From IMG/VR virus record IMGVR_UViG_3300006052_000239, positions 1 to 33,481 of that record: a stretch of DNA of 33,481 nucleotides. One strand, 5' to 3'. Below the pieces are notes generated by a model. It saw only the letters and a list, made by a program, of their open reading frames with translations, had not been told where the DNA came from and ran no database searches. Below are positions 16,397-22,003 of the stretch, piece by piece. This DNA is from a virus. The first letter of the stretch is position 1. Each line of letters starts with the position of its first letter. Both the position numbers and the translations under genes were made by a program.

Positions 16397-16425
16397 TTGA
16401 CAGAGCACTTCACTAATCCTATACT
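16397..16425 (+). promoter_or_regulatory. Near-consensus sigma70 promoter facing the non-coding region
   Basis: -35 TTGACA (16397-16402), exactly 17 bp, -10 TATACT (16420-16425), start near 16432. No convincing gene begins for nearly 490 nt downstream. The transcript would cross the AT-rich repeat region, so it could supply a replication primer or a long leader. CACTTC (16406-16411) and GAAGTG (16429-16434) form an inverted repeat around the -10 box, a possible operator. Confidence 0.65.
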
Positions 16426-16471
16426 GAAGAAGTGACTAGTTAGCCTTAATTTTCACAAAATGCAACTTAAC

Positions 16472-16493
16472 GTAACGCTACTGTAACGCAACT
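16472..16493 (+). repeat. Tandem 11-bp direct repeat
   Basis: GTAACGCTACT (16472-16482) is followed immediately by GTAACGCAACT (16483-16493), 10 of 11 identical. One helical turn per unit puts both copies on the same DNA face, as expected for a pair of protein-binding sites. Confidence 0.6.
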
Positions 16494-16571
16494 TTTACTT
16501 TAACCCCCAACTTCCTACCTTTATACACCCTAATCTCATATAACCCATTACAGCTCTAAGTACCCGCTAAC

Positions 16572-16705
16572 ATTGTTAATAATGTAATATTACCTCTTAA
16601 ATTGTTAAGACAGTTTAGATAAATCAACCCTCTTATTAGAGCTGTAACCCTCTAATAAGATTGTTAAGATTATCGCAATCATTAACGAATATGAGCAATT
16701 GTTAA
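16572..16705 (+). repeat. Four ATTGTTAA boxes (iteron-like)
   Basis: Identical 8-mers start at 16572, 16601, 16660 and 16698. Those at 16601 and 16660 extend to ATTGTTAAGA, and the same 10-mer recurs at 31834-31843 inside the palindromic promoter there. The 16601 copy lies within TCTTAA-ATTG-TTAAGA, a short inverted repeat. They may bind a phage initiator or repressor; AT-rich composition could also produce some by chance. Confidence 0.5.
16631..16660. repeat. 11-bp perfect inverted repeat
   Basis: TCTTATTAGAG (16631-16641) and CTCTAATAAGA (16650-16660) are exact reverse complements with an 8-nt loop. An ATTGTTAA box begins at its last base. No T-run follows, so it is more likely a protein-binding or origin structure than a terminator. 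Confidence 0.65.
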
Positions 16706-16741
16706 CACTTCTTAACCTTTAAGTATCATAATCCTTGATAT

Positions 16742-16770
16742 TTGTTATTAATCCCCTTGCTTAATAACAA
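16742..16770. repeat. 10-bp inverted repeat overlapping the small-RNA promoter
   Basis: TTGTTATTAA (16742-16751) and TTAATAACAA (16761-16770) are exact reverse complements around a 9-nt loop. The right arm covers two bases of the -35 box (16757-16762) and the first eight bases of the spacer, the position expected of an operator. Confidence 0.6.
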
Positions 16771-16785
16771 CCGGTGTGTTATATT
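16757..16785 (+). promoter_or_regulatory. Sigma70-type promoter of the candidate small RNA
   Basis: -35 TTGCTT (16757-16762), 17-bp spacer, -10 TATATT (16780-16785) preceded by GTGT, giving an extended -10 (TGt). The predicted start at about A16792 is the first base of a perfect 7-bp hairpin, as in stable bacterial small RNAs. Confidence 0.65.
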
Positions 16786-16791
16786 AGACAT

Positions 16792-16878
16792 ATAGACGCC
16801 ACTCCTCGTCTATCTCCTCCACTCCCCTCCCCCGACTCCGGGCCTCTCTCCTCCCGTCGAGTCGGGGGATTCTTATTT
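16792..16878 (+). ncRNA. Candidate C-rich small RNA, ~87 nt
   Basis: Promoter, 5' hairpin, single-stranded C-rich body and terminator follow one another. Hairpin 1 pairs ATAGACG (16792-16798) with CGTCTAT (16807-16813); its loop is CCACTCCT. The unpaired body (16814-16828) is CTCCTCCACTCCCCT. The terminator stem follows, with loop CCTCTCTCCT. Three exposed CCUCC-like stretches are complementary to Shine-Dalgarno sequences. Bases 16845-16854 match 24273-24282 (leader of the phosphoesterase gene) over 10 bp, and 16811-16819 match the leader of the minus-strand 14553 gene over 9 bp. C-rich motifs that occlude ribosome-binding sites are known in other bacterial regulatory RNAs. No coding potential seen. 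It could instead be an attenuated leader. Confidence 0.6.
16829..16878 (+). terminator. Rho-independent terminator of the small RNA
   Basis: CCCCCGACTC (16829-16838) pairs perfectly with GAGTCGGGGG (16859-16868). The stem extends by CGGG/CCCG (16839-16842 and 16853-16856) after a 2-nt bulge. The tail ATTCTTATTT (16869-16878) is T-rich. No T-run exists on the other strand, so it acts rightward. Confidence 0.75.
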
Positions 16879-16883
16879 AGGGG

Positions 16884-16912
16884 TTGTGTTCTCTGAGCAC
16901 CAGTGTTATACT
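16884..16912 (+). promoter_or_regulatory. Sigma70-type promoter, leaderless, for the 16919 gene
   Basis: -35 TTGTGT (16884-16889), 17-bp spacer, extended -10 TGt-TATACT (16907-16912). Six bases follow before the ATG at 16919, so the predicted start coincides with the A of the ATG. Confidence 0.65.
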
Positions 16913-16918
16913 CTAGAT

Positions 16919-17122
16919 ATGAAATGGATGATATTGGTACTTATCGCTACTGGATGCACCACCCCTCCCACTATCCAAGACTGTATGGCTAAAGTGGAAA
17001 GGGTGGCGGGAAAGAAGAACGCAGATGCTAGGCAGCGGAAACGAGAAGAGAGCGGAGCGTATGAGATGTGCGTTCGGTATCAGTGCGATGCAGATGACGT
17101 GCTTGCTAACTTAGACTACTAG
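16919..17122 (+). CDS. Small putative lipoprotein, 67 aa, leaderless
   Basis: The signal segment MKWMILVLIATGC contains a lipobox-like IATGC. The mature part is highly charged (DARQRKREES) with three more Cys (DCMA, MCVR, QCDA). The frame extends upstream to a GTG at 16886, but that lies within the promoter, so the ATG at 16919 is chosen. No Shine-Dalgarno is visible, consistent with a leaderless mRNA. It is first in the rightward block, with the next gene 8 nt downstream. A small phage lipoprotein expressed from its own promoter could block superinfection or assist lysis; neither is shown. Confidence 0.6.
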   Translation: MKWMILVLIATGCTTPPTIQDCMAKVERVAGKKNADARQRKREESGAYEMCVRYQCDADDVLANLDY

Positions 17123-17130
17123 GAGGTTTT

Positions 17131-17307
17131 ATGGCAGATGTATATCAAGAGATGGCGTATGACGGTTTAACCCAAGATTACCTATTGGTGCTGAAGAGGA
17201 ACACTCAGCTAGAAAAAGATGTCGGTGAACTGATGCGGGAGAACTGCATCCTTCGCGAAATGTATGAACTCACCCAAAAGGAACTCAATGACGAAAAAAT
17301 TAAATAA
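17131..17307 (+). CDS. Small coiled-coil protein, 58 aa
   Basis: The ATG follows a strong AGGAGG (4-nt spacing) and is 8 nt after the lipoprotein stop. The product starts MADVYQEMAYDGLT and continues as one charged helix with heptad character (NTQLEKDVGELMRENCILRE). Such small coiled-coil proteins are frequent in phage early regions. It overlaps the next gene by 20 nt. Function unknown. Confidence 0.65.
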   Translation: MADVYQEMAYDGLTQDYLLVLKRNTQLEKDVGELMRENCILREMYELTQKELNDEKIK

Positions 17308-17665
17308 CGAAGATTGGGTGGATGATATCTCTAGTTTGTTGGCGAAAGAGAGCATTGAGCTGCTCTTGACCCAAGGCGAGAACCGAGGCGAAGGGCTTGG
17401 AGAGCTTTTGATTATCAACTTCATTGCTAAGTTCGTCGGTATGACGGTATTGACAACTTTGAAGTCTGAGCCGGTAGAGAAGAAAGCCAGCAACAAAGAC
17501 AAATGCAAGTTTGTTATGGAAAACTATGCTGGATTGAAGAGTGAGATGCAAGAGGCTATTGCGGCTGGATTTGCAGGTGCCTTTGAGTCCTTTACAGGGA
17601 AGCCGGTGGACTACTACTGCACCATCCAGCCAGTTCCAGAACCCACCAGCAAGTCAGTAAACTAG
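17288..17665 (+). CDS. Protein of unknown function, 125 aa
   Basis: I start at 17288 because AAAGGA lies 5 nt upstream; the in-frame ATG at 17264 has no ribosome-binding site. The protein has an acidic N-terminus (NNEDWVDDISSLL), a central helical and hydrophobic region (GELLIINFIAKFVGMTVLTT) that might be an amphipathic or membrane-proximal helix, and a Pro-rich end with two Cys further upstream. No family recognised. Confidence 0.55.
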   Translation: MTKKLNNEDWVDDISSLLAKESIELLLTQGENRGEGLGELLIINFIAKFVGMTVLTTLKSEPVEKKASNKDKCKFVMENYAGLKSEMQEAIAAGFAGAFESFTGKPVDYYCTIQPVPEPTSKSVN

Positions 17666-17682
17666 AAAGGAAGGGTATCTAT

Positions 17683-17967
17683 ATAACTTTACCGGACGAG
17701 AGGTATAGAGCAGTTAGATACGCTAGAGAGTTCCTTAGGGATCTCCTAGACCCCAAAAAGACACCTAAAGTGCCTAGAGCTATCCGAGACAGGGCGTATA
17801 GCTGCCTCAGGCACTTCCCCGGTGAATGGGACATGGAACAGGTAGCAAAATCAATAGCCGGTATTTTTAAGGAGCCCTATGAAGCTGACAGAGAAAATCT
17901 CAGTAGCAGCAGTAATAACCGTACTAGGAAAGGTAATCGTGGCCGGAATGTCAATAAAACTCGGTGA
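17683..17967 (+). CDS. BPSL0761-family-like small protein with apparent ATA start, 94 aa
   Basis: Read from the ATA at 17683, the product begins (M)TLPDERYRAVRYAREFLRD and continues DPKKTPKVPRAIRDRAYSCL, RHFPGEWDM. This matches the BPSL0761-type family as I recall it (MTxPxERTRAVxxTREFL, then P..VR..A..LLRHYP), whose start coincides with this ATA. AAGGAAGGG lies 7 nt upstream. Between the in-frame TGA at 17584 and residue 30 (ATG at 17770 region absent; CCT-AGA-GCT) there is no ATG, GTG or TTG, so either ATA initiates, or an ATG has mutated or been misread. The C-terminus (Ser/Asn/Arg-rich) overlaps the next gene by 89 nt and may be recently extended. Biochemical role of the family unknown. 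Confidence 0.6.
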   Translation: MTLPDERYRAVRYAREFLRDLLDPKKTPKVPRAIRDRAYSCLRHFPGEWDMEQVAKSIAGIFKEPYEADRENLSSSSNNRTRKGNRGRNVNKTR

Positions 17968-18076
17968 CTTCTCCTTCACCTTTGGCGGTATTGATGGCAC
18001 CACAATCGCAGCTATATTAACCCCCTGCCTCGGTGGAGTACACCTTGAGTCCTGGGTGAAAGGGAAAACAGAATGA
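17879..18076 (+). CDS. Small holin-like membrane protein, 65 aa
   Basis: Good Shine-Dalgarno (AAGGAG, 5 nt). The N-terminal half is hydrophobic (ISVAAVITVLGKVIVAGMSI) and a second apolar segment includes GGIDGTTIAAILTPCLGG. The arrangement of two short membrane segments separated by an F-G-x-I-D-G turn resembles small holin or membrane proteins seen in other phages. It overlaps the next gene as ATGA. A holin role would complement the endolysin or the transglycosylase, but is inferred from topology only. Confidence 0.5.
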   Translation: MKLTEKISVAAVITVLGKVIVAGMSIKLGDFSFTFGGIDGTTIAAILTPCLGGVHLESWVKGKTE

Positions 18077-18312
18077 ATTTAATCAGCACCGCATTAAAAA
18101 AACTATTTGACATGGGAGAAGACACCAAAAAGAAAGTAGTTATAACAAATACCGACATCTCTATAGGAGAGCACATATATCATTATGGTGGGTATTGTTT
18201 TGAAGAGGCCCTGTTTAATTCAGTGTGGTTCTTTGCGGTTAAATTAGCAGAAGAAAAAGTGCTGGAAAAAGTTAAAAAATCTTTGAATGGAACTTATGAC
18301 CATCAAAGTTAA
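18073..18312 (+). CDS. Protein of unknown function, 79 aa
   Basis: ATGA-coupled to the holin-like gene. The N-terminus is helical and basic (LISTALKKLFDMGEDTKKK), followed by a beta-like segment (VVITNTDISIGEHIYHYGGY) and a C-terminal helix (AEEKVLEKVKKSLNG). An aromatic patch FNSVWFFAVKL could contact a membrane. Overlaps the next gene by 17 nt. No family recognised. Confidence 0.5.
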   Translation: MNLISTALKKLFDMGEDTKKKVVITNTDISIGEHIYHYGGYCFEEALFNSVWFFAVKLAEEKVLEKVKKSLNGTYDHQS

Positions 18313-18739
18313 AATCATTATCGCAGCGGTATCCCTCCTCGTCGCCTTTGCCTTCGGCAGATTCACAACTCCCACTAAAACCATCACAGTCACCCATACG
18401 GTAGAAGTGGAGCATAAGACCCAAAAAGAAGACGATACCGACCATAAAGTGACCACCATCACTAAAACCCATAAACCAGACGGTACCACCACTACAGTCA
18501 CTAAGATCACAGATGACCGTGACAAAAAGGAAACTGGTACTGACGATACCAATACAACTACAGACCAGAAGAAAGAAGTCACTAAAGGGGGCAGTAAAAT
18601 CAACTTCTCCATTATGGGGAACCCTGCCACTAATGTCTACGGCGCCACGGTAAATAAAGAGATACTGGGTCCAATAACCGCTGGACTTTTCTTCCTCAGT
18701 AATGGTACTATTGGGATAACGGCAGGATTAAACTTCTAA
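18296..18739 (+). CDS. Membrane-anchored Thr-rich protein, 147 aa
   Basis: Residues ~5-22 form one membrane helix (IIIAAVSLLVAFAFGRF). A Thr/Lys/Asp-rich stalk follows, with alternating charge (TITVTHTVEVEH, KVTTITKTHKPDGTTT), and then a Gly-rich beta-type end (KINFSIMGNPATNVYG, GLFFLSNGTIGITAGLNF). N-in/C-out anchoring with a periplasmic extension is compatible with an inner-membrane spanin, but the stalk is beta-prone rather than a clear coiled coil. I prefer the second ATG (18296), which has GGA 5 nt upstream; 18287 is also possible. Function open. Confidence 0.5.
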   Translation: MTIKVKIIIAAVSLLVAFAFGRFTTPTKTITVTHTVEVEHKTQKEDDTDHKVTTITKTHKPDGTTTTVTKITDDRDKKETGTDDTNTTTDQKKEVTKGGSKINFSIMGNPATNVYGATVNKEILGPITAGLFFLSNGTIGITAGLNF

Positions 18740-18748
18740 AGGAAATAT

Positions 18749-19285
18749 ATGTGTACACATGAGTTTAAAACGTATGTAGGATTTAGTGACTCTTTCGAGT
18801 ATTGTAGTAAATGCAATAAGAAGAGAAGCGAGATTACAGAAGCTCCGCACGTATTTAGCGGCGACTCAGTTACAAAAGCCTTTAAAGATGCGTATAAAGA
18901 TTATGACTGGAGTTCTTTTAAGGGACTTTCTGCATGGCTTCCAGACACGGGAGAACAAGTAATCACCTTCGGGACAGACAGAACACCGGTATCTCATCCA
19001 GAAAGACTTACTGCCGCTCCTATATACTCTCCTTATAATTGGCAGCGAAGATACGGCACAGAGATTCAATATAGCGTGGATGGCAACACTTGGACATCTT
19101 CCACAGCTCCAGAACAGGAAAGCTATGCCGGAGAGGCCAGCCATCAGGTAGTTTGCGTAGACAGACAAAAAGGGCTGATTACTCTTGCGCTGGACGATAT
19201 TAGTTGCCATAAACACTTTGAAGTAGGAATGTTAATAGACACTACTTTGGCAGTATTTGACGACGAAGAAGGAGACGAAGAATGA
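18749..19285 (+). CDS. Protein with N-terminal zinc-ribbon-like motif, 178 aa
   Basis: Strong Shine-Dalgarno (AAAGGA). The first 24 residues carry MCTHEF and FEYCSKCNKK, a Cys/His set suitable for one zinc ion. The rest is a mixed-fold domain rich in Trp/Tyr (SAWLPDTGEQVITF, YSPYNWQRRYG, YSVDGNTWTSSTAPE) with an acidic tail (DDEEGDEE). The acidic tail recalls proteins that interact with single-stranded-DNA machinery, but no family was recognised. ATGA coupling to the next gene. Confidence 0.55.
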   Translation: MCTHEFKTYVGFSDSFEYCSKCNKKRSEITEAPHVFSGDSVTKAFKDAYKDYDWSSFKGLSAWLPDTGEQVITFGTDRTPVSHPERLTAAPIYSPYNWQRRYGTEIQYSVDGNTWTSSTAPEQESYAGEASHQVVCVDRQKGLITLALDDISCHKHFEVGMLIDTTLAVFDDEEGDEE

Positions 19286-19689
19286 AAGACCTAACCGCAT
19301 ACTATGAAGAACTCTCAGCAGATATCCAGAAAGCCTACGAAGGGGGCACCACACTGGAAGAGGCTGAACGCCTGGCAGCTAAGTTTTTGGGAGCGCAGAT
19401 GTGGCTTGTACCTGAGCTGCAGAGAGCTGGATTAGATGCTCGTATGCGTAAAGCGGGAGTGAAGGCTATTAAATCAGCGGTTAGAATTGAGGAGATTAAG
19501 AAATTTGATAAAAAACCTACTGAGGGGGCATTAGAAGATGCAGTAAACCTCAACGAACTGGTGCGGGGAGAGCAAACCGCTTTGGATGAAGCAGAGGTGC
19601 TGGTAGAGATGCTTAATAACTACCTGAGTATATTCACTAATTCCCACATTTTCTTCAGGGGCATCGCAAAGGGGTCTTTCGGTGGGTAA
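19282..19689 (+). CDS. Helical protein of unknown function, 135 aa
   Basis: Almost entirely helical by composition (AYYEELSADIQKAYEGG, LEEAERLAAKFLGAQM, LNELVRGEQTALDEAEVL). The pattern of amphipathic helices and length match small phage proteins of unknown role next to the RecA-like gene. Overlaps the following GTG-start gene by 8 nt. Function unknown; a recombination accessory role is only a positional guess. Confidence 0.55.
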   Translation: MKDLTAYYEELSADIQKAYEGGTTLEEAERLAAKFLGAQMWLVPELQRAGLDARMRKAGVKAIKSAVRIEEIKKFDKKPTEGALEDAVNLNELVRGEQTALDEAEVLVEMLNNYLSIFTNSHIFFRGIAKGSFGG

Positions 19690-19915
19690 ACTTTTAATCT
19701 TTGCGGTTATGTTAGTCGGATGCTCCAATCCTCCGCTTAAATTTCATTTTGCACAAGAAGTGGTAGTGACAAAAGGTTTCTTTAGAGATTGCACCGGGCG
19801 TATTGATTATTACGACACAAAGAGCGGCCTCTACGGCGTGGATTTAACTTGCGGTCCATACATACTCAGCACCAAAGAAATCGAAGAAAGTTACCTGAAA
19901 GGTAAAAATGAGTAA
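19682..19915 (+). CDS. Small putative lipoprotein, 77 aa (GTG start)
   Basis: The GTG at 19682 has AAGGGG 7 nt upstream; no better start exists. The signal GKLLIFAVMLVGC ends in lipobox MLVGC. The mature part is ~60 residues with two Cys (RDCTGR, LTCGPY), a likely disulfide, and a small beta-barrel-like pattern (EVVVTKGFF, GRIDYYD, YGVDLTCG) resembling an SH3-type fold. It could act as an outer-membrane spanin or exclusion lipoprotein; no partner is evident. Overlaps the UvsX-like gene by 8 nt. Confidence 0.55.
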   Translation: MGKLLIFAVMLVGCSNPPLKFHFAQEVVVTKGFFRDCTGRIDYYDTKSGLYGVDLTCGPYILSTKEIEESYLKGKNE

Positions 19916-20819
19916 AATCAACGTCCAATCTATCGTTTCAGACATGCGTAAACTTTATTCTAAGGATAAAAAGGTACAGTCAATCATTTGTACAGGGGAT
20001 ACGGTCAAAACAGAGTATACCAGCGAAGATGTTATCCCCCTCCCGGCAGGGCACCCGCTCTCTCTCCTAACGGGTCTGCCGGGACTCCCTTTCAATAAAA
20101 TTGCTCAGATTGTGGGCAAACCAGACACCGGAAAATCCACCTGGGCAGGTGAAACTATGGCCGCAGCCCAACGCTCCGGTGCTCAAGTAATCCTCTTCGA
20201 CAGTGAAGACAAGTTCGACGCTCGCCGCTTCAAAGACCACTTCAAAGGCAATCCCGAAGAAATCCTCATGGTAAAGACCAACGAAATCCTTAAGGGGGGC
20301 GAACTGGTACGCCGGTATATCACCGCCATCAAGGAACAGAAGGAAGACGCCAAAATCCTCTTTGTCTGGGATAGCGTAGGCGGCAGCCAATCCCGTTCCC
20401 ACGCCGAGCGCGAACTAGACAGTGAGAAACATGCCCAGCCCGGACAGGACGCGAAGGAAAACGGCAGCATCATGAAGATGGTGGTAGCCCTCATTAACAA
20501 GTACCCAGACTCCATTTCGGTATACATGGCTAATCAGTGCTATGACAAGATCGGCTTCATGATGAAGGGACAGGCGGCATCTGGAGGCACAAAGATCGAA
20601 TATCATTCATCTTTTATCGTCATGCTCAAGCGTATTAAAGTATTGACTAAGGTTGTGAAAGGGGTTACAACTAAGGTAGGAATAGTGTCCCGAGCCACAG
20701 TCACTAAGAACCATTTGAGCCAGAATGCAACTTCTGTTCATCAATTGGACTTTGAGATCACGGCAGCGGGAGCTAAGTTAACTGATTCAGAGGAGACAGA
20801 CGAGGATGAGGAAGCCTAA
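19908..20819 (+). CDS. RecA/UvsX-like recombinase, 303 aa
   Basis: ATP-dependent strand-exchange protein that would coat single-stranded DNA and drive homologous pairing. Walker A GKPDTGKST (70-78), a catalytic Glu-equivalent in FDSEDKFD (Glu100), Walker B ILFVWDSVG (Asp155), and an L2-like region after residue 200 (MANQCYDKIGFMMKGQAASG). The C-terminus is acidic (DSEETDEDEEA), as in RecA and UvsX. Length fits phage RecA-like proteins (about 300-390 aa). It is followed immediately by SbcD- and SbcC-like genes, the partners of T4 UvsX in recombination-dependent replication. Confidence 0.88.
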   Translation: MSKINVQSIVSDMRKLYSKDKKVQSIICTGDTVKTEYTSEDVIPLPAGHPLSLLTGLPGLPFNKIAQIVGKPDTGKSTWAGETMAAAQRSGAQVILFDSEDKFDARRFKDHFKGNPEEILMVKTNEILKGGELVRRYITAIKEQKEDAKILFVWDSVGGSQSRSHAERELDSEKHAQPGQDAKENGSIMKMVVALINKYPDSISVYMANQCYDKIGFMMKGQAASGGTKIEYHSSFIVMLKRIKVLTKVVKGVTTKVGIVSRATVTKNHLSQNATSVHQLDFEITAAGAKLTDSEETDEDEEA

Positions 20820-21774
20820 AGCAGTAATTCTGAGTGACATACATTACAATATCAATAGCTGGCCCCTAGCCGATACCGCGCTAATGGCAGCTATAGCCCA
20901 AGCAGAAGCCTACAATGTCCCCGTAGTCATAGCGGGGGACCTTCATGACACTAAGGCTAACCTGCGCGGTGAGTGCATCAAGGCCATGATCGGTACTATT
21001 AGCCGAGCTAAGGTAAAAGTTTTTATCTTAGTTGGCAACCACGATAAAATCAACGAGAAGAGTGAAGAGCATTCCTTAGAGTTCCTTCGCCCCTATGCCC
21101 ATATTATTGATAAACCTATTCATATCGCAGAGTTAGATGTCTGGATCCTCCCCTATCAGCATGACGTAGAGACTTTTAAGGCTCGTGTAGGCGAGATTCA
21201 AATGGGATCTACTCTCATCATGCACCAAGGCGTTAAAGAGGCCTGGACAGGCGACTATGTATTTGATAAGACAGCCGTGCCTGTGGAATGGCTGTACCAC
21301 CTTAATGTAATCTCAGGCCACTATCACCGGTATCAGACCGTCCAAAATGTCACCTATTGCGGTTCCCCTTATACCCAGAGCTTTGGAGAGGCTACCGATG
21401 GCCCTAAAGGCTTCCTGGTACTCTTCGATGACGGTACCCACGAGCAAAAGCCCCTTAACCTCAGGAAGCATGTAGTTATCGAGGCCAATACCGGAAACCT
21501 CAGCTGGGTTCCCCCCACGGTGAATCCCGGCGACTTGGTATGGCTGAAGCTGACAGGACGCGCCTCCACTCTCGCCAAGTTCTCTAAAGATTCTTTCAAG
21601 TCGGTATATGGCGACAACTACAAACTGGACAAGATTCCCACCGACTCAGAGGAAGTGGAGATCAAAGCCGACACCATGACCGCCCAAGAGGTATTAGATA
21701 CACTAATCGAGAAGGTGGACGAACCTGAAGAGTTTAAGGCTTACTTAAAAGCGCTCTGGAGAGAAATATTATGA
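20806..21774 (+). CDS. SbcD/gp47-like exonuclease subunit (metallophosphoesterase), 322 aa
   Basis: Nuclease half of the Mre11-Rad50-type complex, expected to resect DNA ends with the SbcC-like subunit. Metal-binding motifs: SDIHYN (Asp11, His13), AGDLHD (Asp45), VGNHDK, and SGHYHRYQ near residue 170. The C-terminal ~100 residues form the usual capping region. The length is close to T4 gp47 (~340 aa). It overlaps the recombinase by 14 nt and is coupled to a small 73-aa gene by ATGA. Confidence 0.88.
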   Translation: MRKPKAVILSDIHYNINSWPLADTALMAAIAQAEAYNVPVVIAGDLHDTKANLRGECIKAMIGTISRAKVKVFILVGNHDKINEKSEEHSLEFLRPYAHIIDKPIHIAELDVWILPYQHDVETFKARVGEIQMGSTLIMHQGVKEAWTGDYVFDKTAVPVEWLYHLNVISGHYHRYQTVQNVTYCGSPYTQSFGEATDGPKGFLVLFDDGTHEQKPLNLRKHVVIEANTGNLSWVPPTVNPGDLVWLKLTGRASTLAKFSKDSFKSVYGDNYKLDKIPTDSEEVEIKADTMTAQEVLDTLIEKVDEPEEFKAYLKALWREIL

Positions 21775-21992
21775 CGCATCAAGATATTGAACTTACTTTC
21801 CAATTTAAAACCCACTGCAAGTTATGTGGAAGGGCGTGGGCTATTAGAGCCATATTGCTTCAACCAGACCAAACAGGGTATAATCTTATGGTGAAGTCAA
21901 TGATAAAGAGTTTAAATGAAGAAAGTTCCGAGTGTTGTGATAAAGAGTTGCCTAAAATAGGCAAGGAATGGGAAATTGACTATTCATTTTAA
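21771..21992 (+). CDS. Small Cys-containing protein, 73 aa
   Basis: Inserted between the two nuclease-subunit genes and ATGA-coupled to the first. CKLC at 16-19 and a CC pair at 55-56 could bind zinc. Otherwise a mixed short domain ending EWEIDYSF. No family recognised. Placement in the recombination operon may mean it modulates the gp46/47-like complex, but that is inference. Confidence 0.5.
   Translation: MTHQDIELTFQFKTHCKLCGRAWAIRAILLQPDQTGYNLMVKSMIKSLNEESSECCDKELPKIGKEWEIDYSF
21855..21884 (+). promoter_or_regulatory. Possible internal promoter before the SbcC-like gene
   Basis: TTGCTT (21855-21860), 18-bp spacer, perfect -10 TATAAT (21879-21884), inside the 73-aa gene and 120 nt before the SbcC-like start. 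The match is good, but the site lies in coding sequence and may be fortuitous. Confidence 0.4.
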
Positions 21993-22003
21993 AGGGGTAA
22001 TTT

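Larger units (their letters stand above)
16432..16756. other. AT-rich non-coding region, candidate replication origin
   Basis: About 325 bases without a supportable gene between divergent promoters. Visible structure: a tandem 11-mer (16472-16493), four ATTGTTAA boxes (16572-16705), a 10-bp palindrome GTAATATTAC (16584-16593), an 11-bp inverted repeat (16631-16660), and the left arm of another inverted repeat at 16742. An upstream consensus promoter pointing into AT-rich iterated DNA resembles transcription-primed phage origins. No DnaA boxes were recognised. Origin function is inference. Confidence 0.4.

Noticed and set aside
16829-16868. Bidirectional terminator for the leftward operon
   Set aside because: The T-rich tail exists only on the + strand; leftward transcription starts at 16327, downstream of this site for that strand.
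16369-16918. DnaA-box cluster or tRNA in the non-coding region
   Set aside because: No TTATNCACA match was found and no cloverleaf could be drawn; the structures seen are simple hairpins and iterons.
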